64,000 nt of DNA from Sporosarcina obsidiansis (lineage in GTDB: Bacteria; Bacillota; Bacilli; Bacillales_A; Planococcaceae). The DNA lies in the NCBI RefSeq assembly GCF_009651005.1, contig NZ_WHVW01000003.1, positions 62,001 to 126,000 of the forward strand, given 5' to 3'. The first letter of the stretch is position 1. Each line of letters opens with the position of its first letter. The notes under the pieces are model-generated. The model was given only the letters and a program-made list of their open reading frames with translations, made no database searches and was not told where the DNA came from. Position numbers and translations under genes: made by a program. This document shows positions 17,757 through 26,259 of this stretch, in pieces.

Positions 17757-18534
17757 TTTCTATTCCCCCTGTAAGTGATTCTTCCAATTCTTTCGGTTCA
17801 AAATATCCTGCCTGCGGTAATATGTCTCCGCTCAGGAGTTCCATACTGGTACAAAACTTTGAGGCACTGCGCTGTTCGCATTGCAATTCCTGTAACATAC
17901 GTGTCAGCCAAAGTGGAACACTATGATCGACCTTCACTTCCAACACGACGAGATCTGGATCTATGAAATATTCTCCATACGGACCATTTTCAATATGTAA
18001 ATCTTCTTTCCGGCAGCGTAAGTCGAAGTCAAATGTAATCCGAAGTTCTGAATCAAGGATGCCGTGCAAAGCATGTCTGTTATACGAGACAACCATTTCA
18101 GGACGTAACTGATAGAACTTACGAAAGTAATCAATTTCCTTCATAACTTGTTTATTAGAAGTCTTGTAGTGATCTAGCCCTGCTAGACCGTCCTCCTCTA
18201 AATAGCGATACGCCTCCCCGAGCGGCAAAAGCATTCGTCTTTTATTGACGACTTTCTTATGTTTTTGTTTTACTTCAAAAAACGCGGTGCTGTTTAGATC
18301 GGCATCATCATATATACGTAAGCGTAACTTCTGACGATATTTCAGTTTGTTTTTTGTTTCGAAATAAATTCCTTTCTCCGCGTTGTCGAAGTATAGACTA
18401 GTAACCGAATACTTCCCGTTATCGCCATTTTTATCTGCCCGCATTTTCGGTCCGACTTGTTTCACTAGTTCTTCGTATTGACGGCGAGTGATTAAGTACT
18501 TTTGCTCTTTCCGACTGAATATTTCAATCGCCAT
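17725..18534 (-). CDS. VTC-domain protein (polyphosphate polymerase domain)
   Basis: I choose ATG 18534 behind AAAAGGAGC; the frame extends upstream without another good RBS. The 269-aa protein shows the basic and acidic residues lining the VTC tunnel: RKEQKYLI near residue 8, KLRLRIYDD (RxR) near 66, FFEVKQKHKKVVNKRR near 84, and VLEVKVDH near 220. VTC4-type proteins make polyphosphate from ATP; bacterial members may do the same or bind nucleotides. The catalytic-type residues are present, so an active enzyme is plausible. Partner: DUF4956. Confidence 0.8.
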   Translation of the reverse strand: MAIEIFSRKEQKYLITRRQYEELVKQVGPKMRADKNGDNGKYSVTSLYFDNAEKGIYFETKNKLKYRQKLRLRIYDDADLNSTAFFEVKQKHKKVVNKRRMLLPLGEAYRYLEEDGLAGLDHYKTSNKQVMKEIDYFRKFYQLRPEMVVSYNRHALHGILDSELRITFDFDLRCRKEDLHIENGPYGEYFIDPDLVVLEVKVDHSVPLWLTRMLQELQCEQRSASKFCTSMELLSGDILPQAGYFEPKELEESLTGGIENGSDHELVFI

Positions 18535-18638
18535 ATGTATCTGCTCCTTTTTTCTAATGTTCAATAAGTTAAGTATAGTAGGCCAAAATGAGGGGGAGAG
18601 GAGTATTAGATTAGAAAACGGTGAGAATGAAGGAATGT

Positions 18639-18682
18639 AAAAAGCCAGAACAGCATTTTCCTTAAAGGAAGAGCCGTTCTGG
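18639..18682 (-). terminator. Terminator of the siderophore operon
   Basis: CCAGAACRG arms (18645-18653, 18674-18682) with inner TTCC/GGAA pairs; on the minus strand CTTTTT follows. Confidence 0.75.
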
Positions 18683-18692
18683 AGTTGTAAGT

Positions 18693-19700
18693 TTATTTTT
18701 TCAACAACAAATAGCAAAAATACGGTGCGCCAATCAATGAAACGATAATGCCAGCGGGAATCCCATCTGGTTCTAAAATATTTCGACCAATTGTATCCGC
18801 AAGCAACAAGAGAAAACTACCTAGTAGAATGGCAATAGGCAAGTTTAAACGATGACGTGGACCGATTAGAGACTTGGCAATATGCGGTGCCATCAAACCA
18901 ATAAACGCAATTCCTCCTGTAACCGATACAGCAGAAGCAGCCAGGGCAACTGCGGTTAGGAGTAAGATCAGTCGCTCACGTTCTACGGAAACTCCAATCC
19001 CTCTCGCTGTTGATTCGTTTAAACCTAATAGATCCAAACGATATGCTTTATACAACGCAAAAGGTATTAAGATCAATAACCAAGGAAGAAGAGCCCAGAT
19101 AAAAGGCCAATCAGTTCCCCAAATATTTCCCGCAATCCACCTTGAAATAAAATCCACCTTTTCCCGTTTGGCGGAAGAAGTGATTACGACCATGATGCCT
19201 GAAAGCGCCATTGAAAATCCGATTCCTACAAGTACTAGACGCATAGGTTGTAATCCCGTTTTTCGGCTGTAGGCAAATAGATAAATGACGATCGACGTCG
19301 CAAGCGCCCCTGCGAATCCCACTAATGGAAGTAATAGCGCGAGAGTACCGACTTCTAGTGGGAAAAATAAGAAAAACAGAGCGATGGCTACTCCAGCACC
19401 TGAATTAATTCCGATGATACCAGGGTCTGCCAGGTCGTTTCGTGTAATGCCTTGTAAAATGGCACCTGATAAAGCCAATGCAGCACCAGCCAGCAACGTG
19501 ATGATGATACGAGGAAGCCGGATGGAAAATAGTACAAATTCTTCTTTAAACGTGCCTTGTCCTAATAATGTAGGAATAATTCGAAGCCAGTCAATAGATG
19601 CATATCCAAGGCCCATGGCAAGAGCACTTAATAGTAAGGTCAAGACAACTAAGCACGCAACAAGAAGGCGTTGCTTTTTTCGTATATGCGGAAGAATCAT
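18693..19700 (-). CDS. FecCD-family siderophore ABC permease (second subunit)
   Basis: The 335-aa protein has about nine to ten membrane helices and the FecCD signatures RLPRIIITLLAGAALALSGAILQG near the N-terminus (shown in parts), GIIGINSGAG, and FIGLMAPHIAK with the EAA-like loop that contacts the ATPase near residue 265. Its start overlaps the upstream permease stop (ATGA). With its partner it forms the channel of an iron-siderophore importer. Confidence 0.9.
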   Translation of the reverse strand: MILPHIRKKQRLLVACLVVLTLLLSALAMGLGYASIDWLRIIPTLLGQGTFKEEFVLFSIRLPRIIITLLAGAALALSGAILQGITRNDLADPGIIGINSGAGVAIALFFLFFPLEVGTLALLLPLVGFAGALATSIVIYLFAYSRKTGLQPMRLVLVGIGFSMALSGIMVVITSSAKREKVDFISRWIAGNIWGTDWPFIWALLPWLLILIPFALYKAYRLDLLGLNESTARGIGVSVERERLILLLTAVALAASAVSVTGGIAFIGLMAPHIAKSLIGPRHRLNLPIAILLGSFLLLLADTIGRNILEPDGIPAGIIVSLIGAPYFCYLLLKK

Positions 19701-20707
19701 GAAAATGCACGCCCCCCTCTACGAACAATCAATAAAAAGAACGGCAATCCAATGACTGCAATTAATGCAGCTACAGGAGTTTCGAAAGGTGCCTGCAAGG
19801 TTCTGCCTAGTAGATCTGCCAGCAACATAAAGCTTGCACCAATGAGAGCCGATATAGGTATGATGAAACGATAATCTGTTCCAACAATGGCACGTACAAT
19901 ATGAGGAATCATTAACCCTACAAACGCTAAATTACCGACCAATGCGACAGCGGCTCCGGCCAACAGGATAATAATTATAAACAGAATCACTTTAATTTTG
20001 AAGGTATTTTGTCCAAGTCCGATTGCCACTTCTTCATTCAAGCTCAGCAAAGTGAGCTGGCGGGAAAGCAAGATGGCAATGAAAATACCTACGAGAATGA
20101 AAGGAACAATTGTCTGCAATTGACTCCATGTCGTACCAATCACTCCACCAGCTGTCCACATGGAAACTTCCTTAGAGATTTTGAAATACAATCCAACGCC
20201 TTTTTCTACTGCAAATAAGAAGGTGGACACCGCAGCACCTGCCAGAACGAGTCGGATAGGAGAGAAGCCACCACGTTTAGCAGATGCGATGCCAAAGACG
20301 ATGAGTGCTCCGACAGCAGAGCCTATGAAGCAGGCAATCATAATCCCGAAATAATTGACCGATGGAATAATTGCTAAGGTAATAGCTAGGGCAGCATTAG
20401 CACCGGCAGTGAGTCCAAGCAACCCCGGATCGGCAAGTGGATTTCGTGTCATTCCTTGCATAATGGCACCCGAAACAGCTAAAGCGGCACCGACAACAAT
20501 TGCACCCAATTCACGCGGGAGCCGAATCTCTTTCAATATTAGCACGCTCTCTTTTTGACTACTTGTAAACGATAGCCAGACATCTCGCCATGAAGTGTGA
20601 GCGGCTCCCAGCTTCATAGCAACTAAGAATACGATAAATAAAAGCAGTATACTCGCAAGAAACTTCATACTAAAAGGAATGGCTTTTCTAGTTTGCTGTG
20701 CTTTCAT
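19697..20707 (-). CDS. FecCD-family siderophore ABC permease (first subunit)
   Basis: The 336-aa integral membrane protein has the same family signatures: EIRLPREL, GAIMQGMTRNPLADPGLLG and FVGLMIPHIVRA. It is paralogous to the next gene and overlaps it by 4 nt, suggesting a heterodimeric channel. ATG 20707 lies behind AGGAGCGGAG. A stem-loop separates it from the binding-protein gene, which may let the lipoprotein be made in excess. Confidence 0.9.
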   Translation of the reverse strand: MKAQQTRKAIPFSMKFLASILLLFIVFLVAMKLGAAHTSWRDVWLSFTSSQKESVLILKEIRLPRELGAIVVGAALAVSGAIMQGMTRNPLADPGLLGLTAGANAALAITLAIIPSVNYFGIMIACFIGSAVGALIVFGIASAKRGGFSPIRLVLAGAAVSTFLFAVEKGVGLYFKISKEVSMWTAGGVIGTTWSQLQTIVPFILVGIFIAILLSRQLTLLSLNEEVAIGLGQNTFKIKVILFIIIILLAGAAVALVGNLAFVGLMIPHIVRAIVGTDYRFIIPISALIGASFMLLADLLGRTLQAPFETPVAALIAVIGLPFFLLIVRRGGRAFS

Positions 20708-20735
20708 TTGCTCCGCTCCTTTCTGTTCATAAGAA

Positions 20736-20765
20736 AAGGGCCACTCCCAGGCGTGGGGGGCCCTT
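20736..20765 (-). terminator. Intercistronic stem-loop between binding protein and permease
   Basis: AAGGGCC pairs with the GGCCCTT-type arm and is followed on the minus strand by TTTTC. It may partly terminate transcription or protect the upstream mRNA. Confidence 0.55.
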
Positions 20766-20774
20766 GATCAATTA

Positions 20775-21710
20775 TTATTTAGTACCTAAAAAGTGTTCTG
20801 TAAAGAATTCCAACTGATACTCCAATGTCAGCGGATCATTGAAATAGAACTCTTCTCCGTTTACTTCAAAGACTTGATTATTTTTCACTGCTGGAATATT
20901 TTTGTACGTTTCTGTTTCCATGAAGGAGTTATCCGTCGTATCGAATTTACTTAAGATCATGTAATCCCCTGCAAATTCAGGCAACACTTCAGAAGAGAGG
21001 GCGTAATAGCCAGCTTCCAGAGCCATTTCTTTTACTTTTTCTGGCATTGCAAGTTTCATTTCTTGATATAGAATCTCTGTCCCTCTGCCCCAGTTATCGC
21101 CATACACGTACAGTTGTTTATCAAAATTCTCGACGACGGAAACCGTAGAATCTTCACCAATTTTCGCTTTAATCTCATTCCCTGTATCTTGTGCACGCTG
21201 TTTGAAATCTTCTACCCATTTCGTAGCTTCTTCTTCTTTATTAAGCAGTTTCCCAATTTCGATATGCTGTGTTAAATAATCCACTTTTCCGTACGTATAC
21301 GTCACGGTAGGTGCAATTTCTTTTAATTTATCAAGGTTTTTTATCGTTGAAAGTCCAATAATTAAGTCGGGTTCCAGTTCAATGATCTTCTCGATGTTTT
21401 CATCAGAAACTTCTTCTACATTCCCTAACACGGAATCAAATCGAGGATTCTTTTTCGACCATGAATCAACACCGACTAAGTTTACGTCAAGTGCCATGAC
21501 ATTTCCTGCAAAGCTGGACAATACCATGACGCGTTGTGGATCAGCTGGAACTTCCACTGGACCCTCTTCAGATTCATAGGTGATCGTGCCGCTCTTTCCT
21601 TCATCTTCTTTTGGTGCATTTTCATTTGATTTGTCATCTTGTTTGTTTCCACAAGCTCCTAAAACGAGTGCAAAAAGCAGGATAGCTGGTAATATAAACT
21701 TTTTCATCAT
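20775..21710 (-). CDS. Iron-siderophore substrate-binding lipoprotein
   Basis: The 311-aa protein starts with a lipoprotein signal ending LGACGN (Cys20), then an acidic linker and a Fe-siderophore-binding (class III, two-lobe) domain with PADPQRVMVLSS, ALDVNLVGVDSW and IIELEPDLIIGLS. It captures ferric siderophore outside the membrane for the two permeases. Its start overlaps the ATPase stop by 4 nt. ATG ATG follows AAAGGAGA; the first is used here. The ligand (hydroxamate, catecholate or citrate) cannot be read off. Confidence 0.9.
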   Translation of the reverse strand: MMKKFILPAILLFALVLGACGNKQDDKSNENAPKEDEGKSGTITYESEEGPVEVPADPQRVMVLSSFAGNVMALDVNLVGVDSWSKKNPRFDSVLGNVEEVSDENIEKIIELEPDLIIGLSTIKNLDKLKEIAPTVTYTYGKVDYLTQHIEIGKLLNKEEEATKWVEDFKQRAQDTGNEIKAKIGEDSTVSVVENFDKQLYVYGDNWGRGTEILYQEMKLAMPEKVKEMALEAGYYALSSEVLPEFAGDYMILSKFDTTDNSFMETETYKNIPAVKNNQVFEVNGEEFYFNDPLTLEYQLEFFTEHFLGTK

Positions 21711-22504
21711 TCATTGTCTCCTTTATATAGATCATATGTAATACACAATGGTTTTCCGGTTCGCGGATCTATTCCAATTTCTGCATCGATCCGAAACACT
21801 TGGCGTAAAATATCAGATTGGATGACATCCACACATTCACCAGCACGAACAATTTCCCCATTTTTCATGGCAATGATGAAATCAGCAAAACGTGCAGCTT
21901 GGTTCAAGTCATGGAGTACCATTACAATCGTACGTTGTTGTTCTTTATTCAATTTTTGAAGAAGCTCTAGTACTTCCAACTGATGCGCCATGTCTAAATA
22001 GGTGGTTGGTTCATCCAGGAAAATAATATCGGTTTCCTGTGCAAGTGCCATTGCAATCCAAACTCGTTGCCGCTGACCACCTGATAAGGCATCTACTTGG
22101 CGATATTTGAACTCACTCGTGTTCGTTACTTCCATGGACCAATCAATTACCTCAAGATCACGTGCTGTGAGTCGACCCATTGCGTTCTGGTAAGGAAATC
22201 TCCCGTAGGATACCAATTCCCCGACTGTTAATCCACTAGCAGCTTCTTGTGTTTGAGGAAGGATAGCCATTTTTTGCGCTAACTTTTTGGTGTTTTGTTT
22301 CGCAATATTTCCACCGTCTAAAATGACTTTTCCAGATTGATGGGGAATCAAACGAGTGACTGCTTTTAAAAAGGTGGATTTCCCACATCCATTGGCACCG
22401 ATGATGGCTGTCACTTTTTGATCAGGTATCTGCACAGACAGGCCTTTGACAATAAGTTGGTCATCGTATCCAATTTGCAAGTCCTCTGTGTATAAGCGAA
22501 CCAT
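21707..22504 (-). CDS. Siderophore ABC transporter ATPase (FecE/FhuC type)
   Basis: The 265-aa ATPase has Walker A GANGCGKST, Q-loop LPQTQE, signature LSGGQRQRVWIAMALAQ, Walker B IIFLDEPTTYLD and the switch His in VLHDLNQA. It powers the FecCD permeases. It is the first gene of the leftward operon, directly downstream of the Fur box. Confidence 0.92.
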   Translation of the reverse strand: MVRLYTEDLQIGYDDQLIVKGLSVQIPDQKVTAIIGANGCGKSTFLKAVTRLIPHQSGKVILDGGNIAKQNTKKLAQKMAILPQTQEAASGLTVGELVSYGRFPYQNAMGRLTARDLEVIDWSMEVTNTSEFKYRQVDALSGGQRQRVWIAMALAQETDIIFLDEPTTYLDMAHQLEVLELLQKLNKEQQRTIVMVLHDLNQAARFADFIIAMKNGEIVRAGECVDVIQSDILRQVFRIDAEIGIDPRTGKPLCITYDLYKGDNE

Positions 22505-22537
22505 GTACTGTATTCCACCTTTCTCACAAGATTTTCA

Positions 22538-22566
22538 TTGATAATGATTATCAATTTCAGTACAAT
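22538..22566. promoter_or_regulatory. Fur box overlapping a promoter
   Basis: TTGATAATGATTATCAA (22538-22554) matches the Fur operator core TGATAATnATTATCA. Its first six bases are the -35 of a plus-strand promoter (TTGATA, 17-nt spacer, TACAAT 22561-22566) for the reductase gene. The site lies 33 nt from the divergent ATPase start, so iron-loaded Fur should repress both directions. Confidence 0.85.
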
Positions 22567-22623
22567 GAAAACTATAAGTTGAAATGCTATCAATGTCAAT
22601 CATTTTTTAAAGGGGAAGATAAC

Positions 22624-23670
22624 GTGGAGAGAGAAGAAATATTAGACGTTACGATCATTGGTGGAGGACCTGCTGGATTATACGCAGCTTTCTATAGTGG
22701 ACTACGGGAAATGAAAGCGAAAATCATTGAATATCAGCCCCAGCTCGGTGGGAAAATTCATGTTTATCAAGAGAAGATGATTTGGGATATTGGGGGCATC
22801 ACACCTGCGCCAGGTGCGCAAGTAATTGAGCAATTGGTGGCACAAGGGCTGACATTTAACCCTGAGGTCGTTCTAAACGAAAAGATTGTTCAAATTAAAA
22901 AAGCGACCGAAGGACATTTCATTTTACGAGCAGCTTCTGGAACGATTCATTACAGCAAAGCAGTAATATTAGCGACAGGTGGAGGTATTTTGAATCCGCA
23001 AAAGATTGAAGTGGAGGGTGCAGAGCGATTTGAAGTGACGAACTTGAACTATACAGTGAAATCTTTAGGTCGTTTTAAAGGAAAAACCGTTCTCATTTCA
23101 GGGGGTGGCAATGCGGCCATTGATTGGGCAAATGAATTACAACCAATTGCGGAGAAAGTGTATTTGACTTATCGTAAAGAAAATTTGAACGGGCATGAAG
23201 CCCAAGTGCGGCAGTTGCTGGAGAGTGGAGTGACTTGTTATTTTAATACGAATATTTCACGTTTCATTGCGTCGGAGGATCAAAGTGTGATAGAGAAAGT
23301 AGAGCTACAGCACAGTGAAGATCAATCCATCATCACAGTACCTGTTGACGAAGTGATTATTAATCATGGGTATGAACGGGACACTTCGTTGATTGGTGAT
23401 CAGCAACTCGGTATTCAATTGACCGAACATAAGCGAGTTGCGGGAACTTGCATGAGTGCTACTTCAATTAAGGGGATTTATGCGGCAGGCGATGTGCTGA
23501 GTCACGAGGGAAAGTTACATTTAATTGCAGGGGCTTTTCAAGATGCAGCAAATGCAGTGAACTGTGTGAAAACTTACTTGGATCCAGAAGCGAATGAACG
23601 CGGTATGGTATCTTCTCACAATGAGTTATTTAAGGAGCGGAATCGCGAGTTGATGAAGCAACTTATCTGA
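22624..23670 (+). CDS. Ferredoxin/flavodoxin-NADP+ reductase (thioredoxin-reductase-like, YumC/YcgT type)
   Basis: I start at GTG 22624 behind AAAGGGGA. The 348-aa product has an FAD-binding motif IIGGGPAGLYAAF near residue 10, an NADPH motif LISGGGNAAIDWA near 160, and GIYAAGDVLSHEGKLHLIAGAFQDA near 290. It lacks the CxxC redox pair of thioredoxin reductases, as expected for type 2 ferredoxin-NADP reductases. Sharing the Fur box with a siderophore importer suggests it supplies electrons to release iron from imported siderophore, as proposed for YcgT-like enzymes; that role is inference. Confidence 0.85.
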   Translation: MEREEILDVTIIGGGPAGLYAAFYSGLREMKAKIIEYQPQLGGKIHVYQEKMIWDIGGITPAPGAQVIEQLVAQGLTFNPEVVLNEKIVQIKKATEGHFILRAASGTIHYSKAVILATGGGILNPQKIEVEGAERFEVTNLNYTVKSLGRFKGKTVLISGGGNAAIDWANELQPIAEKVYLTYRKENLNGHEAQVRQLLESGVTCYFNTNISRFIASEDQSVIEKVELQHSEDQSIITVPVDEVIINHGYERDTSLIGDQQLGIQLTEHKRVAGTCMSATSIKGIYAAGDVLSHEGKLHLIAGAFQDAANAVNCVKTYLDPEANERGMVSSHNELFKERNRELMKQLI

Positions 23671-23691
23671 TGAAAATTAGCAAGTTGCTTC
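23655..23691. terminator. Hairpin spanning the reductase stop codon
   Basis: GAAGCAACTT and AAGTTGCTTC are perfect 10-bp inverted repeats flanking the stop at 23668. No long U-run follows, so termination is likely weak; the convergent hydrolase gene ends 10 nt away. Confidence 0.45.
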
Positions 23692-23699
23692 TGTTGGGA

Positions 23700-24449
23700 T
23701 TAGATCGTTCCTTGAATCCACTGCGAAAGAAGTTGATTGAATTGTTTAGGTTGAGCGATGGGGAAGCCATGTCCGATATCTGAGATGAGAAGCGACTGGC
23801 AGTTGTTCAGCTGAGTAAGGAGTGAGGCGGATTGTCTCACACTTCTCGGCTCCTTCGTCCCCACTGTTGCAAGGATACGCGTTGTACTGTTCGCTATATT
23901 ATCTGGCTGTGAAAATGATAAGTTGTCTCGCAACATTTCAATCAGTGTCCGCGGCTTCATTTGCAAGCTAGTCATGTAATATTGTTCGAAATAGTCTTTG
24001 TCTACGTAGAGTTGTTTCGCTTGTTGCTTGGCAAACTGCCTATTTTGAATGAGTGGATAGGATAGCTTGATAGTAGGCTTGATGAATGGAACGGCAAACT
24101 TCATAGGTTTCAGTAGTGCGCTATTGACCATTGCCGATTGAATGAAGTTTGGGGCAAGACTAATCATTTCTAAACAAATTTGTGCGCCAATTGAAAATCC
24201 AACAATGTGTATGAGTTTACCCTCCTGTTTTTGTTCAAGTAGTTCCAACAATTCCACTGCATTTTGATGAATGGAAAAGGAGTTTTCTTCATTTCTGACA
24301 CCGTGTCCTTGAAGTGTGGGAACGATCAGGTGGTAGTAACTGAAATGTGTGATTTGTTGATCCCACATCCAGCCGTCCACGCCACCCCCGTGGATGAGCA
24401 TCAGAAGTTCGCCCTGTGGATTACCATATTCTTTATAATGAACACTCAT
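23700..24449 (-). CDS. Alpha/beta hydrolase
   Basis: Start ATG 24449 follows AAAGGATG; the frame is open further upstream into the MOSC gene. The 249-aa protein has the oxyanion motif HGGGVDGW near residue 22, nucleophile elbow GFSIGA (Ser near 90) and the terminal catalytic His in DIGHGFPI. It is an esterase or lipase-like enzyme of unknown substrate. It follows the MOSC gene by 20 nt and may share its transcript. Confidence 0.8.
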   Translation of the reverse strand: MSVHYKEYGNPQGELLMLIHGGGVDGWMWDQQITHFSYYHLIVPTLQGHGVRNEENSFSIHQNAVELLELLEQKQEGKLIHIVGFSIGAQICLEMISLAPNFIQSAMVNSALLKPMKFAVPFIKPTIKLSYPLIQNRQFAKQQAKQLYVDKDYFEQYYMTSLQMKPRTLIEMLRDNLSFSQPDNIANSTTRILATVGTKEPRSVRQSASLLTQLNNCQSLLISDIGHGFPIAQPKQFNQLLSQWIQGTI

Positions 24450-24469
24450 ATTGCTATCATCCTTTCGCG

Positions 24470-25135
24470 TCAAGACGATTGCAGTTTCATTATGCGTTTT
24501 GCAATCTTCTCCTGCCAATCAGTCGCCAGTGCATCCACAGCTGCAATTCGTTTTAATCCTTCTAGGTCGCGAGATCGATGAAAATACACTTCATTTGCAA
24601 AAAGTATGGAGACACCATGTGGATCGCGTTTCATTAACGTTATTCTTGAATCGTCTCTCACTATACCTTCCTCAAGCACACGACATAAATAGCCTGTGAA
24701 CCCCGTTTCTACAATTTTCTTCATAAGATCCGGTAAACCGGTCCGCTTATTGATCTTACTGCAAGGAATTCGGCCTTGCGTCACTTGGATCACAGCTTCT
24801 CCCACATGAAATATATCTCCAATGCACACATCATCTTCTATCATACCTGAGACTGTCAGATTTTCTCCAAAAGTGGAAGAGGGCAGCGTACAAGAAAATT
24901 CATTTTCCAAATATGGATAATGCTCGGCAGGATAGATACAAACTCCACGATCTGGCCCTCCATGATGCTTTGTATCCGCAATTCCATCCCCTCGAAAACC
25001 ATCTATAGAAAGATATGCTTCTGTAGAAGATTCTTTACATATTGCGCTGATAAACTCTTTTCCATCTACTGTTTGCAATGTACGCGGTAGACCAATCGAC
25101 AACGTATGTAATTTTGGTGTAGTTGTAATTCCCAA
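24470..25135 (-). CDS. MOSC-domain protein (YiiM/YflK type)
   Basis: The likely start is TTG 25135, placed by AAGAAGGGA; the frame is open to 25183. The 221-aa product has KHHGGPDRGVCIYPAEHYPYLE and FGENLTVSGM, hallmarks of stand-alone MOSC proteins related to the C-terminal domain of molybdenum cofactor sulfurase, and a conserved Cys in GRIPCSKIN. YiiM-type proteins act with molybdenum cofactor to reduce N-hydroxylated compounds. The reaction here is inferred from the family. Confidence 0.8.
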   Translation of the reverse strand: MGITTTPKLHTLSIGLPRTLQTVDGKEFISAICKESSTEAYLSIDGFRGDGIADTKHHGGPDRGVCIYPAEHYPYLENEFSCTLPSSTFGENLTVSGMIEDDVCIGDIFHVGEAVIQVTQGRIPCSKINKRTGLPDLMKKIVETGFTGYLCRVLEEGIVRDDSRITLMKRDPHGVSILFANEVYFHRSRDLEGLKRIAAVDALATDWQEKIAKRIMKLQSS

Positions 25136-25277
25136 TGAACTTCCCTTCTTTCTGCGTTCTAGCAAGTTATAGCTAGTATACAATAGTTTGTGGCATTTTA
25201 GGTAAGTCAGGACATTGAATGAACGGTTGGGTAGTGCTTACAATCGCTTGTCATTTTATATAAAACCATAATTTTAT

Positions 25278-25315
25278 TTATTGAAATACGATATATTTAA
25301 ATTGAATTTCAATAA
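25278..25315. promoter_or_regulatory. Inverted repeat upstream of small membrane protein gene
   Basis: TTATTGAAAT (25278-25287) and ATTTCAATAA (25306-25315) are perfect 10-bp inverted repeats 18 nt apart; the right arm covers the -35 region, so it could be an operator. Confidence 0.4.
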
Positions 25316-25330
25316 TATAATGAGTATAGT
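25302..25330 (+). promoter_or_regulatory. Sigma-A promoter for the small membrane protein
   Basis: TTGAAT, 17-nt spacer, TATAGT (25325-25330). Confidence 0.6.
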
Positions 25331-25354
25331 AAAAGCAGAAAAGGAGGAGTTTTT

Positions 25355-25711
25355 ATGGGAGTTACAGGACTTTTATTGCTTTTTATTATTGTACTTATGT
25401 TAGTTGTTCTTTCGCTGTCAGTCTATATGTTCAAAACATACGGTGCAGGGCCGAAACCTTATGTATTTTCTATTTTCGTCCTTGGTCTACTCCTGCTGAA
25501 TGCACTGCTCTTTATTATTATGTTTTTCACAGTCATACCTGCCATAGCGGATCGATTGTTTTTTCCGTATGGAAGTATTGTTTGCATATTGGGGATCATA
25601 GCAGCCGTTATAGAGTTTAGGAACAATAAAATTGTGGCATTGGTTACTGCAACCATTACGATTATCGGTTTACTAATTTTGTTGCTTGGTTATGCGGTTT
25701 CGAGTATGTAA
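25355..25711 (+). CDS. Small membrane protein, unknown function
   Basis: ATG 25355 follows AAAGGAGGAG. The 118-aa protein consists of three to four hydrophobic helices (about 4-26, 37-63, 68-88, 93-116) with short loops and no motif I recognise. It has its own promoter and terminator. Confidence 0.75.
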   Translation: MGVTGLLLLFIIVLMLVVLSLSVYMFKTYGAGPKPYVFSIFVLGLLLLNALLFIIMFFTVIPAIADRLFFPYGSIVCILGIIAAVIEFRNNKIVALVTATITIIGLLILLLGYAVSSM

Positions 25712-25715
25712 AAAA

Positions 25716-25766
25716 AAGAGACTGTTTCAGAAAGTCATTATGATCTGACTTTTAAAACAATCTCTT
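25716..25766. terminator. Bidirectional terminator
   Basis: AAGAGACTGTTT and AAACAATCTCTT arms plus an inner AAAGTCA/TGACTTT pairing, with an A-tract on the left; lies between convergent genes. Confidence 0.75.
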
Positions 25767-25774
25767 GTGAAGTT

Positions 25775-26107
25775 TTATAAAGCAACCACAACTAACCAAA
25801 AAATATGAATAAAAATAACAACAATATACAAAAACAATGCAGTCGTCAAAGCAACTCGCAACAGTATGCCAGACTTACTGATAGTGACCATGTACAAAAG
25901 TAGCAGGGGTAATCCTAATTTGACAGTGTAATACAATGGAATACTTTGCTCGTATAGAAATGCAATGAGTAGATTCGCTTCTTGTATATGACCCAAACGA
26001 AGACCATAATCCGTAAATACGGCGTCTACTAAACATAAACAAACTAATAGAAAACCCGCATTTAATAACCGATTTTGTTGGATAGGTAAGTCTTTTATCG
26101 TATCCAT
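25775..26107 (-). CDS. DUF5658-like small membrane protein
   Basis: Start ATG 26107 lies eight bases after GGAG; an in-frame GTG nine bases upstream overlaps the RBS. The 110-aa protein has three predicted helices. The pattern DAVFTDYGLRLGHIQEANLL after the first helix, followed by a second helix with a conserved Lys (YTVKLGLPLLL), fits DUF5658 proteins. Function is unknown. Confidence 0.65.
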   Translation of the reverse strand: MDTIKDLPIQQNRLLNAGFLLVCLCLVDAVFTDYGLRLGHIQEANLLIAFLYEQSIPLYYTVKLGLPLLLLYMVTISKSGILLRVALTTALFLYIVVIFIHIFWLVVVAL

Positions 26108-26170
26108 ATAATTCACTCCTAACGTGTGCTGTGAATGTATAGGATGTGAAAGAAGGGAGAGTTTTATTCA

Positions 26171-26199
26171 TTGACAACTCCATCTATTCATTCTATACT
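26171..26199 (+). promoter_or_regulatory. Sigma-A promoter of the marR-MFS operon
   Basis: Consensus TTGACA (26171-26176), 17-nt spacer, TATACT (26194-26199). Confidence 0.85.
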
Positions 26200-26202
26200 A
26201 AC

Positions 26203-26227
26203 AAATACTTTAACAATTAAAGTATTT
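26203..26227. promoter_or_regulatory. Putative MarR operator
   Basis: AAATACTTTAA-CAA-TTAAAGTATTT is a perfect 11-bp inverted repeat starting 3 nt after the -10 element, over the expected transcription start. It sits where an autorepressing MarR protein would block transcription. Confidence 0.75.
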
Positions 26228-26259
26228 AATGATTGAACTATAAATTGGAGGAGTGAAAG

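Noticed and set aside
20736..20765. Full terminator ending the siderophore operon early
   Set aside because: The permease genes follow in the same direction with no visible promoter; an attenuating stem-loop is more likely.
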